The translations under genes were made by a program, and so were the position numbers. Below, one piece after another: positions 13,201 through 24,900 of a stretch of 64,000 nt of DNA (position 1 is its first letter; every line of letters begins with the position of its first letter). Location of the stretch: contig JAZARR010000105.1 of assembly GCA_037389465.1 (NCBI GenBank), forward strand, positions 2,046,001 through 2,110,000. Reading direction: 5' to 3'. Under the pieces are notes generated by a model, which saw nothing but the letters and a program-made list of their open reading frames with translations, was not told the DNA's origin and searched no databases. The stretch is from Baylisascaris procyonis (taxonomy: Eukaryota > Nematoda > Chromadorea > Rhabditida > Ascarididae).

Positions 13201-15018
13201 ATTTTAAATCCTCTCAAGGAGACAGATTCGATTAGCTTGCTATCATTTTTGCGAAAGTGGAAATTGCTAACTACTTCTATATTCCTGTAAGCACCAAATC
13301 AACCTCTTTAATGAGCCGAGTTTTTTTGAACTACTCTACCAGTGATTGGTTCATATTTAAGAAATGATGCAAATTTTTAGATCGCAAGAATGACATAGTA
13401 TTTATGTTCATAAGAAATTTGAAGCATTTACTCTATTTGAAATCGAGAAAAATATCGAAACGACAACTGTGGTAAACTTATATAGGCAAATATTACGTGC
13501 GTATTGCCGTGCTCATTTTTTTTTTTTTTTGCAGTAGAATTGCTCTCATATATACATGATCGCTAAATGACTAACGTCGCATGCTCATTTTTCATATCTT
13601 CATTTGCATCCTCACTGAGGATACTTTTTACCCTCTACCTTCTTACAAAAAACGACAATATGGAAGTGACAAGTTGAATAAAAACTAAACGATGCACATC
13701 GCAATCACCTCCCACGGGATGAACGAGTTTCCCCAATAGCCTCCCCACCCCTGTCTGTCATATTGCAACCGACATTGCTGGCGACTCTTCCCTTCCTGTG
13801 TAACGCAATAAAATATTTTTTTCTCAAGAAAACGAAGGTAGTAAAATTGATTAATTGCACCTATCAAATATAGGAGAATCCTTTCATTAAGAGTTGCGTG
13901 CCCTTTCCAAATTTGCGAACACGTTGGTGGAATTTTTCATGAATGATTCACGGCTTTATACGTGGAACAGTTCAACTGCTGCAGCCGGATCCATAATATT
14001 ACATCTTTTCCACTCCCATATAAAGTATATGGCTGGATGATCTTGTTTATGACGTCTTCGTGCAAAATAATCTTACTACAAAAGGAAGGTGGAAAAATCG
14101 TTGAATCTTATGCACCGGATACACGAGTGAACGAGTTGCTCAAGTGCCACCCATCCCATATAAGTGCGTATTTTATAGTGGATACTTGATAAGGTTCTAA
14201 ATGCATACACTTCTTCTTTCATATAAGTGTAATGACGTGAGATGAAAACAATATGCGGAATGCGTTATAAATGAAATAGTTTTTCTTACAGTCGACGTTG
14301 AAAAAATCGATAAATCTTAACGATCAAACACAGAGCAAACGTAATCTACAAAGTGCTTTTTGATGATGATTTCGAAAATATATAGCACCAAAATATTATG
14401 GCAGTTCTCATATGTATCTTATAAAGAAGGGCAAAATTCGCAGTTCTAAAATTTGGATCTCAATCCCAACCCCCCCCCCCCCAAAAAAAAAGTGCGCATA
14501 GAGAAATAAGAATTTTATTTAGTGGAAAAAGATATAAGTGGCAAATTTAGTCGACTAATCTACGATAAAACTTAATTTGCTGGAAAATTAGCATAAAATG
14601 GATTGCAATAACGACTATGTATTATTTTGTATTTCTTATGTGAATAATCAAATATCACCCGATCGATGCACTCATATACCGACGTTGTATTGCTTCACTA
14701 TGTTTAAATTATATGTTTGCATTGTCATCGAATCTCAGAGAGAATAGGCATATTATAAATATTCTCTTTACTTACTACATAGTGAAATTCTGGATTCTCA
14801 ACGTTTTTGGATGATGGCATGGGGTTATTTAAATACATGTGGTGAGTTTAGATACATATGAAAAGGAATTTTTTTGGGATATTTAAACGTTCACAACATA
14901 TTTTAAGCAACGTGGAGTATCGTATCGAACATATCGGTATAGCGCAAATTACGCCAATAAAATTTCATGACTCAAGCTTCAGCGGCTTTCTAGTTGAGAG
15001 TATCGGACGAGGAGACAT

Positions 15019-15019
<1 letters not shown>
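10300..15019. other. gene-poor AT-rich DNA
   Basis: No gene I can support. A small frame at 11601-11903 has a hydrophobic stretch and a Cys-rich end but no convincing start or splice context. A GA-rich stretch lies at about 12700-12775. A run of 13 C followed by 9 A lies at 14470-14491, and a T run is near 13519-13531. Confidence 0.5.
14470..14491. repeat. poly-C/poly-A homopolymer tract
   Basis: Thirteen C are followed directly by nine A. This is a slippage-prone simple sequence, and the exact length should be treated as uncertain in the assembly. Confidence 0.9.
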
Positions 15020-15060
<41 letters not shown>

Positions 15061-15065
15061 ACACA
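15020..15065. repeat. (AC)n microsatellite
   Basis: About 22 AC dinucleotides with one interruption (ATAC) near 15054-15058. This is simple sequence in non-coding DNA. Confidence 0.95.
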
Positions 15066-16200
15066 GACTTATGTACAGACAAGGAATTGGAGTGCAAGTT
15101 TGCGGAAGCGCAGAATGTTAATTTTTCATAGAACAGTTGTGAGAGTAGTTCGGTCATTCAGAATATAAAGGTATATTATTTCATATATTTATATGTGATG
15201 ATAAGATGTGAATATGATTGACGAGGTGGTGAAAAGCAGAATCTCAGGCAATGATATCTCCTCAGGCATGCTTGTCCATTTATTTCTAAGAGTATGCGTG
15301 CATATTGCCTTTAGCACTTAATAAAATAAAACGCAAATGAAAAAGTTCATTTTAAGTTAGCAGTCGTTATACTTTAAGATTCTTTCTATGTGTTGAGGAG
15401 AAATGTTATATAAATGCCTATGTTTTAATAATCTTATCGTGAAGTAAGTATTGCTATCCACCACTAGTTGCATAATACCAGTATTTTCACTTCACATCAA
15501 ATACAGTGGTGCTTGTTTTTACCAAACAATGATTTCTAGTAATGTGAGTAAAGCTCAAAATATATGAAACCTGAAAAAAGTAGCCAATATATTACTGTGA
15601 GAAGATGGCTGCAAATTTCAGAACGTAAAATCTTCAAATAAGTAGAAGATTTTGTGTGGAAATCGGAAAGAAGATAGTTAATGATGTTCACTCCACCTTA
15701 AACGCATATCTTTCTCCATTTCTCATAAATAAGAGTTGGTGAAGACGATTCCATGGCACTCCCTCGATGAGGATAGTAGTTAATCATCTATTCTCCTATC
15801 CAACAGTGACGAGAGCAGCTATCGCTTTTCTTAGAAATCAATCATCAATTATTTTTGAGAATAAAAAAAGCGCAATAAAAACAATCATTTAAACAAACAT
15901 GAGAAATTGCATATGAAAAGCTAGAGTAGCCATAAGTAAAAGCCACCCATTAGACTGCATAATGCAATGCAAACACAAAAACCGTGAGAAAAAGCACAAT
16001 GCCTTAAAATTTTTGTCTCCTCTACCAAAAACTATGTACTTCTGAGGATTCTGTCGGTGCCATTGTCGCAGTTTCAAAACAATGGAAATGGTTCTAACTT
16101 CGCTGTAACTTGTGCAGCAGGAGCCACAGCTACATCTTGTTGACGACTGTATTGACCATTACGCCTAACCTACTTGTGATCATATTACCAACACTTTGTA
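15066..16200. other. non-coding AT-rich DNA
   Basis: Nothing recognised. The open frames here are short and of non-coding composition. Confidence 0.5.
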
Positions 16201-16256
16201 ACCGTATATTACCGTTTTTTTGTGTGCTTACGCACGCAAAAACGGTAATATACGGT
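16201..16256. repeat. near-perfect inverted repeat, short loop
   Basis: The left arm (16201-16227) and the right arm (16232-16256) are reverse complements except for two extra T and one T/C difference. The shared outer part is ACCGTATATTACCG, and the loop is about four bases. The right arm runs directly into a TG-rich tract (about 16258-16312). The compact shape suggests a fold-back element or the tip of a MITE. It lies about 1.08 kb upstream of the flp-22 leader, but I see nothing that ties it to that gene. Confidence 0.8.
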
Positions 16257-16312
16257 CACATTTGTGTGTCTGTTTGTGCGTGTGTTTATGTATTTGTGTG
16301 CGTGTGTGCATG

Positions 16313-17309
16313 ACTCTCGATGGACAACCTATCCACCTTCAGTGGTCACGCATGTCGTAGTCTGATTGAGTGAGAATCAATGCTGTCTTCGCTTGGGAAT
16401 CTTAGCCTGTTGTTGTGTTCTGCGTCGAGTGAAGTTGTTGTGATTGGCTGAAGTTTTGCTTATGATGAACAGAATTTAATTATTTATTTCTAGACTTTCG
16501 TGGCGCAGCACTTCTGGTTTTGATGCCCTTATCCTAAACCACCTCCGGTTTTGATTTCACCATTTGAATCTAACATGTTTTTTGCTCTCTGCAAAAGAAG
16601 CGGAATGTTTATTCCTTTCAGGCATTTATTAGGAAGTAAATCGAAAGTGGAAAATGAAACGTAAAATGAATTGTAATTAAGGTAATGAATACTGTTACTG
16701 ACAACCGGATGAAATTCAATGAGTATAATCGATCTTGGTTAATGATAATCTCACGGATTTTTCTACAGTTTGATTCGACTCGCTCACCGTCCCCTCCCCC
16801 CATCTTTGACCTTCCCTCCCATCTCCCACCTCCTTCCTCAACTTTTTCTCAACAGCGGTAGAGTGAAAACAAGTGCGTACGCAATATCAATTGCTCAATC
16901 AAGCTGATGCAGCGAGGAAACAAAATTTGGCTTAAGATTTATGCAACGATCGTACACAACTGAACGTTTTAATAAAATTTAGCACGGATTTTTCAATAAT
17001 TTTTTCCCTTATTCCTGCAGCTGTTTGGTTTTAATTGATAGGATTCTAAAAGTATATATTTTATCGCGCTTCATGTGCGTTTTCATTCATGAGCATACAA
17101 ACATTGCTGTAATTGTAGCATCACTGGTTAATCCCTGAATAGATTCTGCCATTTTCTGCGTTAAATCAGTTTCTGATCACCTCGGGTGATTTTGGTCATC
17201 AAAAACTTCTTCCAAACACAAATGCACCATACTTATGCACGTCCGTCGATTACTTATCGCAGCGAGTCGCATTGAGCGATTGTTTATGTTTGAAACGATG
17301 TGTTGTTGC
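16313..17309. other. upstream region of flp-22
   Basis: No gene is seen here. This stretch should contain the flp-22 promoter, but I cannot identify a core promoter element. The C-rich and pyrimidine-rich strings near 16788-16850 are the only compositional oddity. Confidence 0.4.
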
Positions 17310-17333
17310 AGCCAAAGAGGACAAGTGAACACC
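17301..17333 (+). promoter_or_regulatory. splice acceptor and 5' leader of flp-22
   Basis: TGTTGTTGCAG at 17301-17311 is a good nematode acceptor, lying 22 bases before the ATG at 17334. Such acceptors directly upstream of start codons usually receive a trans-spliced leader, or end a 5' untranslated intron. There is no ATG in the short leader, which supports 17334 as the start. Confidence 0.6.
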
Positions 17334-18877
17334 ATGGACGGTGCACACATCACATTGCTACTTTCGTTACTCGTTGCGTTTCTCGTCGCCACATCTGCAC
17401 AACCGCCTTTATACGATGGCACTGAAGTAATTGTTTACATTCACTTATTATTGCTCGGAATTCATTTGTCTTTATAGATAATTCAGTACGTCGATCTGTG
17501 AATGCCTTCAAAATAGGTTTATGATTTTGCATGGAAATATGTGCAATTTTTAGACAAACATGTATGCTATTGCGACGTTAGCCTTGGTGATTAGATTGAT
17601 CAAGTTGCATTCACTAAGAAATGCATCAAGCAACCCATCCAAGTACGCTATGCCATTTGCGAAAGAATAGCCAAAATTTAAAATCGCATACTACAATACA
17701 GGGGTGACCTTTTATACAGAAGTCAACAACTGCTTAAAGGAATTTAGTGTTAGAAATTAACGCTTAGGTGGCAAACTGAATAACAATTATGCGAAATGTT
17801 CTGTGTAATAATAATAAAGAACACCGTTGATTTCTGTAGATACATTCATTATTCTATTCTGCGTATTCACGATTTTATTCGACAGGTAATTTAAGTTTGT
17901 ACATGAAAGTGCTTGCAGTCACGTTAAAATATCCAAAAAATTCATCATTTGAAAGATCAAACACATTATGAGCAGTAAAGAAGACTAAAGGAGAAACGAT
18001 GAACTCAGCGGTTTATGAGGAAAGGAATTTTTTATTCTGCATAAGTGTGAGAAAGAAGTGAGTTGCTTTCTTGGTAAGATTCGAGATGAGAAATGCCTTC
18101 GAACACTATTGATGAAACGCATTGAAAATATCGCTATTTAAATTTCAAGATGAACACATAGTGAGGATATCTTCTAAAATTAGACGAATATAAACTGCGA
18201 ATAGCTTTTTGAGTAAAATTGCAGAGAATAGGAAGTTTCCGAGATTATTGGCTCTAGTGTTAGCTTTTTTGCATGATGTTAGAGAGATATGATTATGGGC
18301 GAAATGTTTGCTGCTGACTGTAACTTTCGAATCTTTCACATAAGTAAACGTAGGAAGAGAAAAGCCATTGCTAGTAATTAGACTTCTTTGATCACTGCGA
18401 CTAAACTCGATCAGATTTGTTTTGTTCGCTACAAGAAACGATACCTATAATTGAGACCATTGATCATTGCAGATAAAATTTGCTGGAACGATGAACAACA
18501 ACATAATCACAACAATGAGTTTCAACGATCAAATTTTGAAGTGTTCTAAGGCGATTAAAAGAAGTTTTTCATGGTTCTTCGATGAAGTTCTGATGAAAGA
18601 GTGATTTTAATGGTTCTGAAATATGAAAAACCTGTGAGAATAAATCCCTAAATGGGCTAAGCATTGTTTTATAAAGGGAATAGCGAAGAAAAATTGCTTT
18701 CAGGATGATATGAACAGAGCTATTCGTGCCTCAAATATGAAATGGATGCGCTTCGGGAAGCGATCACCTAACGTCAAGTGGATGCGATTTGGCAAGAGGG
18801 CACCGAACGTGAAGTGGATGCGCTTCGGGAAACGATCGCCCTCCATCGACGGTGTGGTCGATCAGTTCGAGCAGTGA
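17334..18877 (+). CDS. flp-22: FLP-22-like FMRFamide neuropeptide precursor
   Basis: This encodes a secreted prepropeptide processed to amidated FMRFamide-like peptides. Exon 1 (17334-17426) gives [20 protein letters not shown]..., a clear signal peptide ending near ATSA, and stops at donor GAA|GTAATT in phase 0. Exon 2 (18704-18877) follows TTGCTTTCAG and starts in phase 0, so the two join directly into 88 residues. Exon 2 holds three peptides: [24 protein letters not shown] and [12 protein letters not shown]. In each, G is the amide donor and KR is the cleavage site. They are followed by the tail [13 protein letters not shown]. Three KWMRFGamide copies with SP/AP starts are the hallmark of nematode flp-22 (C. 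elegans: SPSAKWMRFGamide). The first peptide lacks a dibasic site before it; only a single Arg (AIR) precedes it. An unseen small middle exon in the 1.28 kb intron remains possible, though phase does not require one. Confidence 0.85.
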
Positions 18878-21800
18878 GCCGGTCGAATCCGATCGTTCGC
18901 CTACTCTCGACTCGTCCTCTTGCAAACTGTTACAACACATCAGTAACTATTTCGCCCCCTGCCCCCTCCCCCACTCCCATCTAATGTGCAATTCCAACCT
19001 TCTGGCATCTGTATCTATAACATATGTGTTATATTGTATTCGTTGAATCAATTAAACTATCTTGTTCGTGTACAACACGCGATATTCATCTAGTAATCTC
19101 CCGACAACCATTCTTCGTTTTAATATTTCAGCGGCTTTGCTCACAGTCCATCTTGTCACCCACAATTTTCGCACATTCCGTTCTGTTAACTTTTAATTTT
19201 TCACATTCAGCTACCATAAGAAAACAATCACAAGCGTTTATTTTTTTTCTCAATTCCCAAGTGTTTACTAGAAAATAGAAGCAGTCATCCAGAAAGAACG
19301 AACAAGAATAAAATGTGAAGGAAAACGAAGTATTTCAAAGTAAACCGCAATACAGTAAGTTTGAATAGATTGAGCACGGTTACAATACAATTGAAATTAT
19401 ACGGTAAGATTAGAGCATATGGTAGAAACCGAGCCGCACTCGATGCGCTCCATAGCTCAAGAAACCATCTGTGCAATAAGTGAAAAGCAGCCTTGCCGAC
19501 AGATAGAGTTGTTTCCTCCAGCAGGATATCACCAGATGCTTCACATATGGACAGCTGTTCACTTATTTCGGTTAATAAACCAGAAAATGATAGCTTAAAT
19601 GACAGATGAATTAGTTATACGAGTCAATACAGTGGTTGTATATTACAGCTGCAAATGCGCTCCGATTTTGCGTGAAAAAATTGTAAGAATAATTTGCATG
19701 AACAAATTTAAGCATATTTATACCACTAACAATAAACAGAGAAAATGATGTCGCCTAAAAGCATTTTTTAAATTTCATAAATCACTTCCATGTGCTAATT
19801 AAATTGGATTTCTTATAACGCTTATGATTTGTAGCAAAGAAAAATTAGGTTGTCTAGAATTTTAAACGAAGGTGAGCTTCTCTTTAATTTTCTAAAAAAT
19901 ATATCTTGCTTATTCCCAGTTGGATTTAACGAGACTTTGATTGGTTGTTTTCGAAAAACTGCTTACGACAATTACAGTTTAACAATCTATATCGGCATTT
20001 GTCGGTGGAAGTGTAAATGACTGTATTGTTTATAATTTTTTCCAAATCTTAAAACCTTATAATTTCCCACGTCTATAGATTAAGTAAATTGTGCTCATTT
20101 AAGGCAGACTTTATTAGTTGGAGTAAAGGACTGCTAAAAATTATAAGGGCAAAGGTCTCAGTGTTTCTTTAATGGCAAAATTTTTATATAAAGCATTAAT
20201 CGTTAAGCTAGAATTAGTATATAAGTTTGTGTACCCTAATAGATAGGCTTGTTTTATGAAATTTCCAATGGACTTTAGTATCTTTCGCTTATCAACAATG
20301 CACGCGTGAGGGTATTATGATCTATGCAGGTCTTACATCTTCATAGTTAGATTGCTTTTACGATATATACAAAGATTTATTGATTAACACTTTTTAACAT
20401 TACATTAGCAACGATACAATATTGACTAACATTTATTTATTTAATTTTACTTTGTTCATTGTTATAGGATGTCTTGTGTTATATTTACCATTTTATTACG
20501 GAACTTATATTAGTATTTCTTCGTTAGAATCTTTTAGTGAACCTTAAATGTTATTCGTTTTGTTTCGATAGGTTTCACATCAAGCATAGACATATAAATA
20601 TTGCTCTACCCGCTACAGTACTGTTCGGTCTATGCCGTTAACATTGACACGTACATTTATCGATCACTAATCAACCGCACCCTTCATGTCGAGCACGCAT
20701 CTCTTGCTTTATGCCGTAACTATACGAATTTTAGCTTAGTATTTTTGGATGTGTCTCGCTTTTGAAATATATTTTTTACATACTCTAGTTTTTATACTCA
20801 ATATTTCTATTGCACCATTTTTAGACTTTTCTTCTCCTTTATTATGGCTTGTTCTCCCGTTTTTTATGACTCTTTACTTTCGCATTTTAATATAACTTTC
20901 TACACGACTATTCACATATTTCTATTGGCATTTTAATATAACTTTCTTTTTTTTACATTTAACTCAAAATCTTTTATTTTCCTTTTTTTTCAATTTACCT
21001 AGGATTTGCATGATCGTCACCAACATATTTCTTTTTGTGATAAAGTTTTAATTTTTATTTCCTTTAAATCTCTTTTATTTTATTTACTCTAATACATCGC
21101 CTTTGATTCCCCTATATCGCCCTAGATTTTATATTACCTTTTAATAGAATTATGTTACACATAGAGTAATAGAACCCAATTACTTACAATACTTTAAATT
21201 TTAGGGTAATTATATTTTAAAATTAAATACGTCTATATACGTAAAGGTCTGTCTGCAGTTGAGGCTATATTAGTCGGAGGTGTCATATGTCTTTATTGCA
21301 CGTTGGCGTGTATAGCCTTATTGTTCTTCTGACGTAACTTATTCCCCTGGACATTGAGCTGCAAGCTCTTCTTGTAGAGATAGGAAATGGAGTTCGATGG
21401 TAAAAGGGGCTTGAGTTCTACTTTTCAAACGACTGTTTTGGAGAAAAGGAAGCGAGCGGACTATGGCGATGAGGTAGGTGCCATTTTATGTAACCTTGTA
21501 TTTATCATGCCTTTTTAATAAGTTTTATTTACAGTTTTCTTTTCCATTTCTTTTCTTTTCCAATTTTCTCTCTCTCTCCCTCTCTCACTTTCTACGCGTA
21601 ATTAAGTTGTCCTTGCAACTTCTCATGCTAACATTGTTATGCGTATGTTATGCGTATTCTGACGATGGCCCGCACATAATTCAGATGCACATCTGAACGG
21701 ATAAGGGCTGAAACATGGCTATCTTTTATTCTCATAGGTAATGAGTTAACGTTTTCCTTTTGCATCCTTAGCATCTAGTCTCTTAACAGTGGTTATTACC

Positions 21801-22440
21801 TCTATGTTTATGCTCGCAAAATGTTTCCATTCACCTATGTGTCCTTAATGCTGTTTCTCCCAGAGTGCCATATTTGTCTTGGTCTCTATGCCTGTTGTGT
21901 ATATAATGGACTATCCATGTAAGTATGCGCTCTCTATTTAAACAAATATAACTAATAATAACTCAAGGTACAGCTTCATTTATTTTTTCCACTAGGGAAG
22001 CTTTTGAATTTAAAAGTCTACCTATACATTTGTTTTATAAGACTGTAATAAGTAATTAAGCGTATCTATGCATTTGCATTACTTTTATGAAGCTTTTAAG
22101 CATTTGGCCATGGACTGTTTACTAATTCGTTGTTTTTACACTTTGTTCTTCTCTTTTATAAAATCTCAAAAAATTTTTATAAAATTGGAATGTAGCGTAT
22201 ATTCTTAAGGACCAGGAATCATTAGGTATGATGGGATAACCTATGGCACAAATGTGTGGGAAATGATTGGTATATGCATTCGCTAGCACGATAACGTATC
22301 GTCGATTAAGGAATCCACAGAAACATGTTGAAGATCTCATTTAGGAATCAGCACTCAGCATCAGAAGTGTTCTATTTTCGTCTAACACAAGATAGCAGTA
22401 ATTGTTCGATTTCATACTAATTTACTATGAAGGTTCAATA
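18878..22440. other. flp-22 3' flank and T-rich non-coding DNA
   Basis: No gene is supported. The flp-22 3' untranslated region begins here; ATTAAA near 19050 and AATAAA near 19307 are candidate poly(A) signals. From about 20.4 to 21.25 kb the + strand is strongly T-rich. A small tandem duplication lies at 20882-20947, with two copies of GCATTTTAATATAACTTTCT 46 bases apart. Confidence 0.45.
20882..20947. repeat. 46-bp-period duplication
   Basis: The 20-base word GCATTTTAATATAACTTTCT occurs at 20882-20901 and again at 20928-20947. It lies in T-rich, non-coding sequence. Confidence 0.85.
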
Positions 22441-24290
22441 GAAGTTTAGAAAATTGGACGTGCCTTTCGAATTTCGTGATAATCTAGGAAAGTACAACAA
22501 CGGAAACTCACATATTAACTGCGTCTTAGTAAAAAGCAACGATCATTTCCACCTCAGGATGACTGAGGCGAGCAAATACTGGTATGGAGCCTTCTATTCC
22601 ATACTTCGAAAAATACAGCTAATAGCCGTACGTGTCCGTTGTTCACAAGATCCATTTGGGATAGTGGTGGAGGAACGATAAAACACTTTATTACGCAAAG
22701 TGCCTTCGTCCACGGGGTCAGCAGCACTAGTTTGTAGGAAGGAGAGAAGGGGAGAAAAGATAGGATATAAGTAACGATGTCTTCAAGGAAGTCCATCTAA
22801 TAGTTCTATGTGGCTCCGTTCGGTCATCAACGCCATGGTCATTTACACCACAGTCGATTATCTCGCTTGGCATTTTTTTTTTCACTAGTACTTTTGGGCA
22901 GATTAATGAAACTAATGCCCGCCCCTTATGATTCCCACGAAAGGCATTTTACTTTAATTTTCAGTTCTAGGCAATCTGAGACGCAGTAGTTGTATTCAGA
23001 TTTCTGTCCGCAAATGGTTTGTCATGTATATATAATAGAAATGCCAGCACAACCTTGCTTCTTCTTTGCGGAAAAATGTATGTGGAAAACGCATAATGTG
23101 CCAGTATCTCAATTCAAAGAAAGAAGCATGGAGAGATACATCGTGATGGATATGATATGTTCCCAGATTGTACTCTAATCTAGAAAAAACGAAACCAAAG
23201 CGTGCGGTAAATTTATGCCGAACATATTAAAAAACATTTTGTAATGAGCTAACGTTCGGCACAGCCAACTAGGAGACTGAAGTCGGTGTATTAGATTGTA
23301 TCTCCATGTAAATGAGCTTGGAGGGGCATCACTGCTGCGAATTTTATTGTCTGTTTGTGACTTGCAGTTATAATCGAGCTCAGAGGGAAATAAAGTGTTT
23401 TTGATATTACTAGAAGACGGATGGAAGAAGGGTTTTAGTCAGCAGGCTGGAGATTGAGTCACAGACGTGACGGGTTAATGGTGGCGAGGTTAAGCTGAAT
23501 GTATGAATCACAAAGGATTCTATTAATGCTGGCATGGGGCGTTGTCCAGTGGAGGCTTGCTGACCTGAGCTCTGACAGCTGTCTGATAAGCCTGGAGCTC
23601 CTCGGCACATCTCGATGCCTTTGTTCTCATCGCTCAAGGGGTTCTTAATGGGTTACCGTAGTTTTTTCTTGCATTCTATGTATTATGGTAGTTTTTTTTT
23701 GCAAAGCTGACGTAGTTCTTTCCGTTCTCTCCCGTGTTCTATGTTTTTCGTGTGTAATAATGTTAAAAGCTTTATCGCGTCAAAGATGAATTTATACAAG
23801 TTGTTCTTCTTTACGAGAACGTATTTGCTGATATTTTTAACTCTCATAATGATAGCTTGGCAGGATCGATGAGGTGCACGCCTTTTGAGGTTTTGAGCCT
23901 GACAGTCAAAGTAATTAAGGAATCTTTACAAGAATTCCTCGCGCTTTTATTACTTCCAAAGATTGGTTAGCTGTTTGCCATTTGAAAATAAGTGTATGAA
24001 ATTAAGTACTAATTTAGTTATCATTTCCACCGCATTTATTCTCTGGTTTTCTGCGGTTTAGTCATGTGGTCGTTTCCATGAGCTTAACGTTCATAGCTGT
24101 CTATATATGAGAACAATATCGGCGAGAAATGAAAGCATCCTCGAAGTTCATTGCAATGCTATACAGCGTGCTGCGAGGCTTACAACAGTTTAGTCATGAC
24201 GGCATCTTGTGAAAACATCAAAGCGGCCGATTTTCTTTTCATTATAGTATGGTTTACTTAGATTTTGATTTTATGCTTCGTCAGATAGCT
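22441..24290. other. non-coding DNA, slightly GC-richer patches
   Basis: Patches near 22.45-22.80 and 23.40-23.64 kb are open on both strands and GC-richer than their surroundings, as decayed repeats often are. I recognise no protein family in any frame and see no credible splice structure. Confidence 0.4.
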
Positions 24291-24900
24291 CATTGATAAA
24301 CTGGAGGTGCTTTCATTCATTCGAAACATATTTTTTACTATCTAAAGAGCTATGACGGTGTTGTACGCTTTCTTCATATGAGGTTGAGCGACATTTTTCC
24401 TTCACGGCGTTCCTTTTGTCGATGATTTCGATGAAATGAGTTTGCTTCGTAGGGTTCTTGCGAAAAGAGTTGTAAAAACTCGGCATTTTCGGCTATACTG
24501 CAATTTAAAGTTATGCGCAGCACCAAGTTCGAAGAATTTCAACAGGCAAAGTAGCCTGTATAGGCTTACAATTTTTTTTGCTTCGCCATTATCTCTGTAT
24601 ATGACGGTTACGCTTGCAAAATTTCGTCCCTCAGGAGTTTTTCCCCTTAAAATTATGCATGTAAAAAGACAGTAAACTTCTGATACAACCCGATATGTCT
24701 CAGCTTTCACGTTTTACTTGTATTCCCTTTAAATCATGATGCACTGTTTGACTACAATGGGAAAATTTCTCCATTAGATGTCGATGCTGAGCTCGTCCAG
24801 CTCCAGCCTGTCTCGTTTTCCGCTGTATTTCCTGTTTGTGTCCATTATATTGATAAACTGGAGGTGTTTTCGTTTATTGCAACGTTGATGTGGTCATCTG
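24291..24900. repeat. diverged direct repeat pair
   Basis: The word TTGATAAACTGGAGGTG, followed by similar TTTC-rich sequence, occurs at about 24293-24322 and again at about 24850-24880. Weaker similarity continues downstream (ATCTAAAGAGCT versus ATCTGAAAGCT). This is either an old duplication or the two ends of a small element of about 0.56 kb. Confidence 0.5.

Noticed and set aside
24402..24710. Opposed open frames on both strands (102 and 79 codons)
   Set aside because: They mirror each other, and neither resembles a known family or has credible splice sites.
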